Below the pieces are notes generated by a model that had not been told where the DNA came from, did no database searches, and saw nothing but the letters and a program-made list of their open reading frames with translations. DNA of 64,000 bases from Salvator merianae (Eukaryota > Chordata > Lepidosauria > Squamata > Teiidae), in the NCBI GenBank assembly GCA_003586115.2, contig QVOM02000049.1, forward strand, positions 18,109,470 to 18,173,469, in the 5' to 3' direction. The position numbers were made by a program, and so were the translations under genes. Below, piece by piece: positions 25,071 to 35,985 of the stretch (its first letter is position 1; each line of letters opens with the position of its first letter).

Positions 25071-26784
25071 GCTGCTCGCCAGATGCATAGGTAAGCGGGG
25101 GGTTGCTCTTCCTGTTAGATGAGACACAGCAAGAGGCAAAAGAAATGGGGAGAATAATGTGCAGTGCCTTGAGCTCTTCAGAAGACAGAGGGGGATACAA
25201 ATGGCCAAACAGAAAAAAAAATAGTGGTCTTTGTGCTGAGGGCTGCTGGAACAGATGGATAATCACCTCCTGAGGTGAGGAAGAGAAGATTGATTGGCAT
25301 AAGGAAAGCCATTCCCCTTCCAGTTTCGTCCTTTGTGGAAGCAGCAAGCAGCAATTATTAAGGAGAACAACTTTTTGCTTTTTTGCCATTTTTACCCTCT
25401 TTTTTCTTGTTTGGGGCAGCAGAGCCCTTGGCTGCCCCTTTAAGAGAGCTGGCAACTTAATCATATCAGCTCTCCCTCCATGGCCATTTTTTGTTGTCAT
25501 GCTTAGTATACGTGTGAATAAACAATGATTCAGAAATAATACAAATGAATTGCAAAATGAGTAATAAGATACGTTGCAAAGAAAAGTGCAAAAGAGAAAG
25601 AGAAATATAAGTGCCAATTAGTTTCAGTCACGACATGGGGAGCATGAGAGTTTGGCCGGGGGAGGGGAAGGGGGGGATTGGGATTATTGCTCTAGAATTC
25701 CATGCATTGAGTCTTGCCATTTTTTTTATGAAAATTATTTACTATTCATTCTGGCATTCATCAAGAAAATGAAAAGTAATTTTTATTGTAAGCCTGCCAG
25801 ACTGATCCCTGCTTCTTCTCTCTATTTCCAGGCACCTGTAAGTTCTGGTCCTATGCTTTATACCTCTAGAAGTAAGGAATGTTTATAGTTTAGGGAATAT
25901 CAATTTCCTCCATAAATTCTGTTTATAGATGGCTTTAAAATCATTTTTAGACTTGTGCTGAACTGAAAGTTGGCTATGCTGATATCTGTTCCAGATGTAA
26001 CACAATTGTTTGTTAGCCTAGATTCATCTGAAACTACAATGGCAACTTATTAGAAAATTTCAGAAGTGAGGTGAAAGTTTCCCCCTTCACAAAATTAACA
26101 CAGGTAGAGAAGAGGTAGTATTGTAGGATTTGGAGAATCTAGGTATAAGGATCTGGGTACAAGGAAAAACTTAACAGGTAGAGTTAAAATTCAGGTGATT
26201 TTTTGATAAACAGCCACACACAAACAGTTTATTCTTTTCTCCTCTTACCTGTCTAGTAGAGGATTAGTCCTGCATAGATTTTTCTTTACACACAGTTGTC
26301 TTCTTCACATTTTCATTTTGAAGCGTGGCCTTGAAATGTCTATGTCTGAAACAGTGAGGGAGTCATTGGACGTGCTCCTCCATAAGCGTGGGTAAACTAG
26401 AGTTTCCATTGTCAGAAATGTCGCCTTAGGCATCAGTGTTAAAATAAAATCCATACGGACTTGAATCCTGTAGGATCCCATCCACTAGCTAAGCTCCATA
26501 CAAGCATATTGATTGACACATATTGAATTATAGATCATACCTAATGTTAGAGCAGTTTAATTTTGAAAAGGTCAGAGATTAACTTTATTATCCATTAGTT
26601 TGGGGGCACATGTTTTAGCTATCAAAAACTATGATTATATGGATTTTTCACTCATAAAACTGTCAGACTTAGTACATCAATCAGTAAAATAAATGTTTTC
26701 GCAGGGACTCTTACCATGCTTAGCCTGAGGTTGGCTTAGTGTCTTATTATTTATGTTTTCCTGTTTTTGTCTTTTAACCCACAG

Positions 26785-26886
26785 GTAATAACTCCAATCA
26801 GATCAGGACAAGGTTATGTTTACAAGTTCCCTACCAAATACCAGAAGGATACCTATGATATCCCACCGATTCGTCCTCTCCAGGGG
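26785..26886 (+). CDS. NEDD9: NEDD9 exon 3: substrate-domain segment
   Basis: Exactly 34 codons in phase 0, from Val-Ile-Thr-Pro to Leu-Gln-Gly. The acceptor is TTTTAACCCACAG and the donor GGG|GTATGT. It encodes the conserved GYVYKFPTKYQKDTYDIPP stretch, with one YDIP motif, a site that Src-family kinases phosphorylate to recruit Crk/Nck SH2 domains in Cas proteins. It aligns with the human segment GYVYEYPSRYQKDVYDIPP from memory, with conservative changes only. Confidence 0.95.
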
Positions 26887-29390
26887 GTATGTAGTAATAA
26901 AACTGTCAGCAGCAATGAAATTAATCTGGTAGTAAGGTCTTGACATTTTATCTCTTTCCAAAGGAATGAGATCAGGTTTTCTCATTCCAATGTTAAAAAA
27001 AAAGCTTTGAGAAGATGGTCTTCTCTGTTCTCTCAGTGAGCCAGAGAATTTCATGAGTACTCTGGATGTTGAGAGTCTCAAAGAAAATTGAAAGTTCATT
27101 TCTATTTTCTGAAGGGTATAATCCATTTTACAAGCCACACAGAATACATGAAGCCAGTAAACATTCTATGACATAGCTGGTGTTTATACTGCACGTTCTT
27201 GCCCCAGTGGCCAGTGGATCAGAGCTAACAATGTGGTGGAGACAGGACAAAGTGATGGGCCAAAACATAGTTCAGCAAAATGAAATCAGGGATCCCAACC
27301 ACAACCTTGTTCTGTTGATATTATGAAAATGATCTTCAAATAGCCTCTGCGTGCTTCTGGTATTACCCTGAGGCACTTAATAAAGCCATACACTTTCTCT
27401 TTGGCTCTTATGCTCCTTGGGCAAGGAAAACAAACATAGTATAGCTGTTGATGCTACAAGGACCTGTACATACAAATATTAAGATGTGCTTGTACACCAT
27501 ACTAACTAAGGTTTGTAAAGTGTGAAGAAGCCCTAAAGAAAAGCCAGCCATCTGCCTCTTGTTAGCTAAGAGCTCAATAACCACTGCAATCTTGTTCTGT
27601 CCACAGTGTGCTCCACCTGAGTCTGCATCTGCTAGGGCATTTTTTTGTCCATCCCAAAGAGCAAAGCAAAGAGACAGCATTAAAAAACAAACACACCCCG
27701 TCCAGAGCTACATTTAAGATCCAGAGCACTGGGGTTGGAGCACATATGTGCTGATCTCAATGGAACAGGGTGAGAATGATCTTGGGTTGGGTGAGTTAAT
27801 TCACACTTCATGAAAATTGTTAGGGATTAGGCATCAATTACGATTAGCAGCTGTGTCCATACTTCAGTGGAGAGGGAATGGGGAGGCAGCCATTCTGAGA
27901 TAAATCACAAGTGTCAAAGCTTTGAGAGGATCCCACCCTGTGTTGACAGATTTTTCTTTAAATTTTTCTGTGCTATCCTAGGACAAATGTGTGTTTGAGG
28001 TACCATCTATATGTGATTCTCCTCCCTTGTCAAGGCCCCTGTAGTGCTTTGGGTTGAGTGTGAGTTAACTTGACCTCGGGCATCCAAGTCAGTTTTATAG
28101 CTGCAAAGGATTTGATTTGCTATTGCAGCTAAAGGCTACTTTGTGGAACATAAATCTGAAGGTGCCACTATGTTTATCATTTTCAATTTATTGCTTGCTA
28201 TTTACCAACAGTCTCTAAGTAACATGCAATAAATCTTTAAAAGTTTTAAGTATACACTAAACAATGTGAAGTGTGAAAGAATGCAACTCACTTGTGTTTG
28301 CATTCCAGACACATGTGTCATGCAAGTTCCCTCATCAAAGGGCCATGATTGACTGCAGCCCACCCCCCTCAAGGGCTTTGTCTCTGTGTTATGAATGAAA
28401 TGGCCCTTGGGTAGTTTCAAGAGCTATATAGCTCTGCTCTGCTTTCTGCAGAACATCTTTGAGAGTTTCTGAGTCCCAGGGGCAGCATTACTAACTACCC
28501 TGAGAAAGTTCAGAAACTTTCTCTGAAGAACGTTGAAATCCAAAGATGTACTCGTGCTTTAATCCATCAGTTAAGCAAGTGGGACTTCTGAATCTATCTG
28601 CTTCTGTTTTTTTAAATTTGTTTTTAAATATAAGGAAGAATTAGCTGTGGAAGGCAGCTTGACTGCTAGGCAGCAAAGCTGTGGAAGGCAGAGTGGAAAG
28701 AATGGGGTTGCAGAGAAAGCAATTTTACACTGCTCTTCAGGGTAAGAAGATTTCAGGACAGATAGGTAGCTGCTGCACAGGGCACCATGGTGCACAATGC
28801 AGAGAATGTTCCTGGCCAATTGGAATGGAGCAAGGCGTTATTCGGTGCATTGGTGGCTATATTATGCACGACGCTTGCCACATCCTGGCCGACATTTAGA
28901 GCCAGGAAATGAAGGTTCTCCAGTGTTCAAAACTGCAGGACAAGAAAGAGTTGATCACATGCCCATAAATGGCTCCGGAAGTGGGAAGTTTTCTGAGCCC
29001 AGTAAAATGTGGCTGGGCACCAGCACAAAACTGGGCAGTTCCTGCCACCACTGTATGTCTGCATGATGGTGGCAGGAGCAGAACCAAGGCTGGGAACACA
29101 GGGAAGACCACTTTAAAGTGGGTTTTGCAGCTAAGAGTGGGCCAGGCTCTGGGCTGGCGTGGCCAGCATGTTCCCTGGGAGACCATGCCTCTTGGGGGAA
29201 TATGTAGACCCTAGATCCTGGAGGCATGTGGACTCCAGAGGCTGGTGCAGTTCAAAAGGACCATGAAGAAGCTGCCATACTCTACTATATACCTTATTTC
29301 CTCCATCCACCAGAGTGGCTTCAAAAGAACTAAGGGTCAAATGTTACAGTGGGGGATATTTTGTAGCTCTGCATTTACAGTTGTGCATTG

Positions 29391-29824
29391 TTGGGGTTCT
29401 CCAAGTTTGCTCTCTTTTCAGCAGACATTTTGTCACCAGACCAAATAGCATCATTAGTACAAGTATTCTCTTTTGATTAGTGGCAGGATAAATAGTATCA
29501 GGGGTTCTTGCTTGGGATTGGTGGATGAATGTTTTTTGTGTTTGTTGGTGGTATTTCTTTGTTTCTTTGGGTGGTAATTTTGTCTTTGTAAAGGGGTGGC
29601 TGTCTGATTTGCAGAACCTTTACAAAGACAAAACTACCAACCAAAAGCACAGAAAAGAATTATCACCAACAAACGGTAAGAACATTCATCCAATCCCAAC
29701 CAAGAACCACAGAAAATCAGATACTACGTATCTCACCACCTACCAAAGAAGAATACTTGCGCTGATGATGCCACCTGGTCTGATGGCAGAACCTCTTCAG
29801 AAAAGAGCAAACTTAAAGAACCTC
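29391..29824. repeat. Long imperfect inverted repeat (fold-back), possibly Penelope-derived
   Basis: Two arms of roughly 200 bp face each other around a loop of about 15-20 bases near 29595-29612. Examples of pairing are TAATTTTGTCTTTGTAAAGG against CCTTTACAAAGACAAAACTA, GGGATTGGTGGATGAATGTT against AACATTCATCCAATCCC, and GGTTCTCCAAGTTTGCTC against GAGCAAACTTAAAGAACC. Arm identity looks near 80%. The right arm contains ACTTGCGCTGATGATGCCAC, which resembles a common reptile repeat I associate with Penelope-like retroelement ends; these elements often have inverted terminal copies. The family assignment is inference; the inverted repeat itself is seen directly. Confidence 0.65.
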
Positions 29825-29983
29825 AGTGATGTAATACTGAGGGCCAAATCATATATTAGTAATTCTTTCTCTATAGGGGTGTATGTTACTTAAACATCCA
29901 AAATAATATCTCTCACAATTGTGGTGGTACCACAGGGTAAGAAAAGCTGCTTCAGTCTGCTAATAATGTAACTGACTCTAGGG

Positions 29984-30189
29984 GCTCCAGTCACACCTAA
30001 ATTTTAATCCAGCTTCAGTCTACTTTTGGATTGAAAGAACAATCAGCAAAGTGACTAATCATTTCCTTTTCACATTATCTAACACAAAGGTGGATTTTCT
30101 GAGTTAGAAAATGCTGAATGAAAACATCTTATTACTTCACTTATTACTTCTAAATGAGACCCAAAGCTGGGATAGGTGTGACTGGGCCC
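29984..30189. mobile_element. Inverted-repeat MITE with CCAGTCACACCTA ends, copy 1
   Basis: Left CCAGTCACACCTAAATTTTAA, right TAGGTGTGACTGGGCCC inverted. The interior TCCAGCTTCAGTC...GTGACTAATCATTT...AAAACATCTTATTACTTCAC aligns with 34008-34215. No coding capacity. Confidence 0.7.
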
Positions 30190-30224
30190 TAAACTAACAT
30201 GTCCCTATGTCCATATTGAGCTAG

Positions 30225-30440
30225 GCAAAGGAGCACCTAGAAGGTTGAACTGGGGAGATTTGAGGTTCAAATTCTAATTTACCAGTAAAGGTACTGGATA
30301 GTCTTTAGCTATTAAGCCTAAACCTAAACTAAGTAAAATCAAGGAGTGGGACGTATAAGCTCCCTTGAGCTTCTTGAATGAAAGGCAAGATACAAATGTA
30401 ATCTATATATGTAAATGTAAAGGCAAGATACAAATGTAAA
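30225..30440 (+). mobile_element. MIR-like/tRNA-type SINE relic
   Basis: GATTTGAGGTTCAAATTCTA resembles a Pol III B box (GGTTCAAATTC). Further on, CTTGAGCTTCTTGAATGAA and GGCAAGATACAAATGTAA resemble the LINE-like tail of squamate MIR-type SINEs, and the tail segment AAGGCAAGATACAAATGTAA is duplicated. Degenerate. Confidence 0.5.
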
Positions 30441-30767
30441 ATATGTATATATGTATATATATGAATCAAGTTAACTTGTCTACCTCACCCACAATATACC
30501 ATTGTTTTTCAGAATTAGAAGCGTAAAAGTGTAGGCCTTACACATCTTAGAAAAGCCCGTGGCCTGGAAATATGCATATTTTTAAAAGGTTACGCATACC
30601 ACCAAAACAGAAAGCCCTAAACCTCATCCTGTTTTAACAGAAATAATTACAGAGTGCATGCATGCCACTTGCCAAAGCTAAGCGTCAAGGGGGTCAAACT
30701 GGATTAATTTGAAAATTGCAGTTGTCATTTTGTTTTCCCTTTGTGTGATACATTGTTTTCTTTTTAG

Positions 30768-30869
30768 ATATATGATGTCCCCCCCGCGTCATTTAAAGGA
30801 CCTGCACAGGCAGCTCAGGTGGTTGAGGCGAAATTGCAAGGGGTGTACGACATTCCTCCCACAAAAGGG
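30768..30869 (+). CDS. NEDD9: NEDD9 exon 4: substrate-domain segment with two YxxP motifs
   Basis: Also exactly 34 codons in phase 0, from Ile-Tyr-Asp-Val to Thr-Lys-Gly. The acceptor is TTCTTTTTAG and the donor GGG|GTAGGT. It encodes IYDVPP at its start and GVYDIPPTKG at its end, two candidate Src-family phosphorylation sites. The equal lengths of exons 3 and 4 and their phase-0 borders mean either could be skipped without changing frame. Confidence 0.95.
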
Positions 30870-31796
30870 GTAGGTATATTGCTGCTCCTTTTCAAGCAAA
30901 CATGTAATTTCTTGCTGGATTGAAGGCATGTTTAAACAAAAAGTACATTTTGCATTTGGAAGAAGGCGAGCGAGACATCAGGGAGTGCTTTGAACTCCAG
31001 ACATTTAAACATTCCCTTCAAGCCTGTAGATCGTTTTATTTATTTATTATTTTGGGCAAGGGGGAGAAACAGTGATAAACTTCAGCATGTAATGACTAGC
31101 CTTATGGAAGATATTCTTGTAATTGAAGTTAAAAATGGCCTACATAAGGTGAACTGTTTCTCTCTACTTCACCTCAGAAAAGTTCATTATCAAAGGCTGT
31201 ATCCAGACGTCGCTTCCTTATTCCACTATATTTGGATATTCTGGAATAAAGCATGGATGTTCCAGAATATCCATGCTTTCTTCCAGGAAATCCAGATATG
31301 GCAGAATAAGTCAGTGATGTCTGGATGCAGCCAAAAGTTGCTTCATGGTCCTGTGCAAACTGATGTTCTGGCTGCACTTAGAAATCTTCCTCTAACTGCA
31401 GCCATTTTGATTTATCTGTATCACTCTCTGATGGTGCATAATAGGTTTGGTCAGAGTGTCATAGTCACTGTGTTAGCATGGGGCTAATGTTCTATACTGT
31501 AGTGGGGAATGTTGCTGCAAACAAACCATCTGTATTCAGATGAGTTGTGCCACTACTTCTCATGTGTACTAACTGCTTCTGTGCTCTGGAAAATTAGCAA
31601 GGGATATATCCAGCCCGCGTATTACTGGAATGGCCTGGCAATTTATGAGGCGACTTATTGTGAAAATAGAATGCACATATCTCAATGTTCTAAGTGTTTT
31701 CACAAATGCAGGGTTTTTTTTTTTAGTTATAAGCCCTGCTACATGGAGATAAACGAAGCTCTCAAATGGCTCATGGTTTTATGTTTCATGTTCCAG
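30870..31796 (+). other. NEDD9: NEDD9 intron 4
   Basis: 927 bp with a GTAGGT donor and an ATGTTCCAG acceptor. It contains a 138-bp palindromic MITE (31195-31332). The last 288 bases happen to be open in the frame of exon 5, starting with an ATG at 31509. The translated segment shows no domain, so this is probably chance. Confidence 0.85.
31195..31332. mobile_element. Palindromic MITE with GGCTGTATCCAGAC ends
   Basis: Left GGCTGTATCCAGACGTC, right GACATC-type inverted end GATGTCTGGATGCAGCC. The centre is also self-complementary (ATGGATGTTCCAGAATATCC). AAA is present on both sides (31192-31194 and 31333-31335), a 3-bp duplication. Confidence 0.8.
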
Positions 31797-33005
31797 ATCT
31801 ACAGCATTCCCCCTTCAAGCAGAGAAGACACAGACCCCAGGGAGTGTTCACCAGACAAGGGTGCTTGCATAAAGCATGAGGTGAGGCCAGAAGGTGTATA
31901 TGATGTCCCACCTCCTGCAGCCAAAGCAGCTGTAAAAGAACCTGGGCAGAAATGCATTGGTACCCCTTCTGACCCAGCGTTACACCATCAAGGCTTGTAT
32001 GATGTCCCAGTGAACCAACAAATTCAGTTTGTCGGGCAGCAAATGGCACCTCAGAAAGATGTCTATGACACTCCCCGAGGAGTTCCATTCCCTGGACAGC
32101 ACTTGGGATTTGGGGAATGTCTAAGTCCTGAAGTCAAAGAAGGTATATATGATGTACCTCCCCAGGTAACACAGGACACCAAAAGATTACAGGATGTGAC
32201 TGACGGGATGAATAGGTTATCCTTCTCTAGTACAGGGAGCACTAGAAGTAACATGTCCACATCTTCTACAACGTCAAAGGATTCTTCTATTTCAGCCACT
32301 CCCTCTCAAGAGAAAAGGTTAGCCTTGGATCCTGACACAGCCATAGAGAGACTGTACTTGCTTCAGAACACGGTGGAGACCTCTGTCTCCAGTTTAATGG
32401 CCTTTGTCGTTCCTGAATGGCGGTCATATGACTACATGGAAAAACATATCAACAAAGTCCGCACAGCAGTTGAGAAGGTGGAGCAGTCCTTAGTCAACTA
32501 CCTTCATTTTGCCAAAGGGGCAACAACCAATGCATCCTTTCTCCCAGAGCTCAGTCTCTACAACAAAATGAGGAGAGAACTGCAAAGGCTGGAGGACTCT
32601 CATCAGATTTTGACCCAAACAAGCCATGACCTCAGTAACTGCAGCTGGTCCTTGAATGTCTTGGCGGTCAATAAACCGGAGAGCAAATGTGACGATCTGG
32701 ATCGGTTTGTGATGGTGGCAAGGACAATCCCAGATGATGCGAAACAACTGACCACCAGCATCAGCATCAATGCTGAGGGGCTCTTCAAACTAGGCCCATG
32801 TGGCTCATATGTAAAGAACTCTTCAGAGGTTGCAGATTACATGTATGATAGCCCTCAGGCACAGATGTTGCATCGTGGAGATAAAAGCCAAGAGCAGTGC
32901 ACTTCTTTATCGCCTCTTCTTTCCAAAGACCAGCACTGCCAGTGCAACAGCAGTGATGGCTCAGAAAAAAGCTGGATGGATGATTATGATTATGTACATT
33001 TGCAG
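31797..33005 (+). CDS. NEDD9: NEDD9 exon 5: YxxP repeats, serine-rich helical domain, Src-SH2 motif
   Basis: The main exon, 403 codons in phase 0. It starts IYSIPPSS and carries four more YxxP motifs (VYDVP, LYDVP, VYDTP, IYDVP), giving about twelve across the visible exons. A Ser/Thr-rich stretch (NRLSFSSTGSTRSNMSTSS) follows, then the helical bundle from DPDTAIERL to about DAKQLTTSI. Conserved blocks there include MRRELQRLEDSHQIL, SHDLSNCSWSLNVL and KCDDLDRFVMVA. The exon ends SWMDDYDYVHLQ, whose YDYVHL is the Cas-family binding site for Src-type SH2 domains. The frame is intact with a CAG|GTGAGT donor. The caspase site known in human as DLVD reads DVTD here (codons 32193-32204). Conservation is lower in the middle of the substrate region than in the helical bundle, as usual for the family. 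Confidence 0.97.
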
Positions 33006-34510
33006 GTGAGTCATGCACAATGCTGAGCAAAGTTCAACCTTCTGCTTATCACAGTCAGAGGCAGGACATGAGGACAACAGCACCCCCCTCCTCTTGCCTC
33101 CAAATCAATTTATATGCATTTGTCTAATTGCTCTTTAAAGTTACCTACACTAGCTGCTGCTGTGAATGTCACAATATTAAGCAAAGGAATATTACCTTTG
33201 GGCCAGTCTCAAGCATATTGTTAAATAATTATGTTGGGGAGCCCACCTTTTAAATACAATGAAAGGGAGGAATGCCCATCTAATATTTTCCACTGAGGCA
33301 GCCAACAGTTTTCTGTGCACTCTTGAGTCAGGGTACCAGCTGTAGGTATCTTCACGCTAGACTCTCAGATAGTCTGGACACAAGGATATGAGTCACACAT
33401 CTAGATCTCTTGAGCAAGAGTAGCATCCCTTTGCGCTTATTAAATGATTAGTCTGTTTGATAAGCTCACCAGGGTGTTTTGCTGAGTAGAGGGGTTTTAA
33501 AATACACACACACTTTTTATTTTCTTTCTCTCTCTCTTGCAAAATCTGTGGCTCACCTGGGTGGACAGAAAAGAAACCGTAGGTGAAAAATGTATCACTT
33601 TTCTGAGCAGCGAGATTATAGTATTGATAACTATATAAGGGTCTGTTCCTTATTTTTTTTAGAAAAATGTAGTTTTAGAAAATCTGTCACCTTATTGAGA
33701 AGTAGTTCCAGAGGCATGTTGAAGCCCAGGCAAGAGTCATAGTTATGGTCTCGTGTTTGTTCTTTCATTTTCTGACAGATAGGTCATGCTTCTCTCCTGA
33801 TCTTCCCTGCTGTTGTGTCATGGGGTCAAAATTCTACACCACTTTCTGGATTTCAGCTTTTTATGACAGGGATGGCTAATGGGTTGGGCCTTTGTTGAAC
33901 AGTAATTTCCATCATTCCCAGAATGCAAAGGAATGGTGGATACTGCAGTTAAGCAACCTATGGGCTACAAGCTAGATGCCCTTGTCTTGAAACTGGGATA
34001 TACCCTAGGGCCCATCCACACCTAGGTTTTAATCCAGCTTCAGTCCACTTTGGGATTGAAAGAACACATCAGCAGAGTGACTAATCATTTTTGTTCAATA
34101 TTATCTAACCCAAAGGTGGATCTTCTGAGTTAGATAACGCTGAAAGAAAACATCTTATTACTTCACTGATGTGTTCTTAGTCTGAAAAGTGGACCGCAGC
34201 TGGGTCAAAACTTAGAGTAGTTCTCCCTTTTCCTTTATCCTGCCACACTCTTTAGTGTGAAAGGGGAATCCCTTTCAAAACAATTCTTATTTCCCTTTCT
34301 CATCTGTATGTTAATAATATGAAAAAAATTCTGTTCAACTGCTTTTACTGGGATCACTGTAAACTACCAGGGCCTGTTTTTCACACTGTTTTTCTCACTG
34401 TTTGTAAAAACTGGGGTCAAGAAATGAAATGCCTGCTGTAATGGGTAAATTGCTGAGTGGTTGTTCACTTCAAATGATGTGTTTGTGTTTTTTAAATGTT
34501 GCCTGATCAG
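33006..34510 (+). other. NEDD9: NEDD9 intron 5
   Basis: 1.5 kb with a GTGAGT donor and a CTGATCAG acceptor. It holds one inverted-repeat element at 34008-34215; I see nothing else. Confidence 0.85.
34008..34215. mobile_element. Inverted-repeat MITE with GGGCCCATCCACACCTA end, copy 2
   Basis: Starts GGGCCCATCCACACCTAGG. It aligns with 29984-30189 through TTAATCCAGCTTCAGTCCAC and GAAAACATCTTATTACTTCA. The right end is decayed (GCTGGGTCAAAACTTAGAGT). Confidence 0.65.
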
Positions 34511-34600
34511 GGGAAAGAAGAGTTTGAGAGACAACAGAAGGAGCTTCTAGAAAAAGAAAACATAATCAAGCAGAACAAGATGCAGCTGGAACATCATCAG
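34511..34600 (+). CDS. NEDD9: NEDD9 exon 6: charged helical linker
   Basis: 30 codons in phase 0, GKEEFERQQKELLEKEN to LEHHQ, with acceptor CTGATCAG and donor CAG|GTAAAG. It is highly charged and likely an amphipathic or coiled helix joining the SH2-binding motif to the C-terminal domain. It matches human NEDD9 almost residue for residue (one Met/Ile change in what I recall). Confidence 0.95.
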
Positions 34601-34936
34601 GTAAAGTTTCATAGAGGGGTCCATGAAAAAGGCAAAAATCATGTAACATCTACAAATTAAAACATGTTCCTGCCATCAGATTTACAGCTTTAAAAAAAAT
34701 CACAACTTTATTTTTAAATGAATGTAGTCCTGCTTACCGTAGAATCCAGTCAGGTATGCTGATGCCTCTTTCAGCGGCACCATTTTGTTTGTTTTTATTC
34801 TGTTCTGTTCATATCTCACCCACCCTTCACCCTGTAGGGTTTTGCCTCAGTCCTTGCAGCACTCAACCACCTGAGTTTCTTATTAGATTGATTTTGTTAT
34901 TACTATGTGGCACTGACTCTGCTGTTTGGCTTTCAG
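34601..34936 (+). other. NEDD9: NEDD9 intron 6
   Basis: 336 bp, GTAAAG donor and GGCTTTCAG acceptor. No repeat or gene recognised. Confidence 0.9.
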
Positions 34937-35446
34937 TTGAACCAGTTCCAGTGGTTGGAACAAGAAATCACGAAGCCAGTGGAAAATGACATCTCCAAAT
35001 GGAAGCCTCCTCAAGGCCTTCACCCTGTGAACAGCCTAGTAGCCTCTCAAGAAAGGCAGCTGCTTTTATTTTATTCAGACCAGTGTGATACCCACTTTGT
35101 TTCACTTTTAAATGCCATTGATGCTTTCTTCAGCTGTATTAGTGCCGCCCAGCCTCCAAGAATCTTTGTTGCTCACAGCAAGTTTGTCATCTTAAGCGCT
35201 CACAAACTGGTCTTCATTGGGGATACTCTGGCTAGACAGTTGACGACACAGGAAATTCGCAATAGCATAATGAACTCCAGCAACCAGCTTTGTGAATTGC
35301 TTAAAAACATTGTCATGTCAACCAAGATGGCTGCCTTGAATTATCCCAGTACAGCATCCTTACAAGACATGGTGGACCGAGTGACTGAACTCTCCCATTA
35401 CGCACAGTTGTTTAAACTCTCTTTGGTACACATGGCATCTTACTGA
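34937..35446 (+). CDS. NEDD9: NEDD9 exon 7: C-terminal FAT-like domain and stop
   Basis: 169 codons plus TGA at 35444-35446. It encodes the Cas-family C-terminal four-helix domain, which mediates dimerisation and binding to partners such as BCAR3/NSP proteins and contributes to focal-adhesion targeting. Conserved blocks are QEITKPVENDISKWKP, PPRIFVAHSKFVILSAHKLV, FIGDTLARQ and NSSNQLCE, followed by TKMAALNYPST. It ends in LSLVHMASY where human ends in a similar Met-Ala-aromatic tail. With roughly four residues expected from the missing first exon, the whole protein would be about 823 residues, against 834 for the human isoform as I recall it. Confidence 0.97.
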   Translation: MNQFQWLEQEITKPVENDISKWKPPQGLHPVNSLVASQERQLLLFYSDQCDTHFVSLLNAIDAFFSCISAAQPPRIFVAHSKFVILSAHKLVFIGDTLARQLTTQEIRNSIMNSSNQLCELLKNIVMSTKMAALNYPSTASLQDMVDRVTELSHYAQLFKLSLVHMASY

Positions 35447-35985
35447 GATGCACAGAAAAGGTTTGCATCCACAAAGAATAATGCTCTTTTAAAAAAAAGA
35501 AAAAGGAACTGGAAATGTTTTCTATATTATGTACAGAAACCGAATTTGATCAATTTTATTTTTTCTAGATGTTTTATATTAAATATTTGAAAAATCATTT
35601 AATGGATTAGATATTGTAAAACTTTCAAGCAATCTCAGTCTCTTTTATTATTCTAAGTATTCAGTATAAAGCGATATTCTTCCTATATGTATATGTTGCA
35701 ACATTCCATAAAGTCCATTAAGTAAGCACCTTAACGAAAGCATTTGTCATTTGTGTGGTATATGTGTGGTCTGTATTTTTCAGGAAAACCACAGACTGGA
35801 TACTACTTTGTGACTCTTGGGATTTTAATGTAATATTTTATTTTAGCGTAATTATGTCACATAAACAATTTTGTAAAGGCTCTGACAATTCCTGACAAAA
35901 AATGTTTCTAATTTCAGTTACCTTTCTGCAACAAGCCCTTGCTGGTATAGGTTGCTACTAAATAAACTGTACCCTCTTAAAGTCA
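35447..35985 (+). other. NEDD9: NEDD9 3' UTR
   Basis: AT-rich non-coding sequence directly after the stop, with the canonical signal AATAAA at 35961-35966 and a T-rich downstream region from about 35992. An earlier ATTAAA at 35578-35583 is a possible upstream signal. The true mRNA end would need transcript data. Confidence 0.65.
35961..35966 (+). terminator. NEDD9: Candidate polyadenylation signal of NEDD9
   Basis: AATAAA in CTAAATAAACTGTACCC, followed within about 30-60 bases by T-rich sequence (ATTTCTTTTGG and a long T run near 36018). It is the first canonical hexamer after the stop codon. Confidence 0.6.

Larger units (their letters stand above)
4237..26784 (+). other. NEDD9: NEDD9 intron 2
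   Basis: A 22.5-kb intron with a GTGGGT donor and a CCCACAG acceptor. It holds many mobile elements, listed separately, and otherwise AT-rich sequence. Stretches in which I see nothing recognisable include about 5000-7450, 7570-8600, 9520-10780, 11160-12010, 12650-14090, 15100-15820, 15900-16670, 17070-17810, 18170-19640, 20950-21850, 23800-24850 and 25080-26780. Many short open frames occur by chance and none resembles a known protein. Confidence 0.85.
26887..30767 (+). other. NEDD9: NEDD9 intron 3
   Basis: 3.9 kb with a GTATGT donor and a CTTTTTAG acceptor. It holds the long fold-back repeat at 29391-29824, a 200-bp inverted-repeat element at 29984-30189 and a SINE-like relic at 30225-30440. 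I see nothing recognisable in 26890-29390. Confidence 0.85.

Noticed and set aside
25054..25617. Open frame of 187 codons on the - strand
   Set aside because: No domain, low-complexity leucine/phenylalanine/serine runs, no splice context, and it lies in a NEDD9 intron. Judged chance.
29245..29893. Open frame within the fold-back repeat as a gene
   Set aside because: The sequence is explained by the inverted repeat; the frame has no domain.
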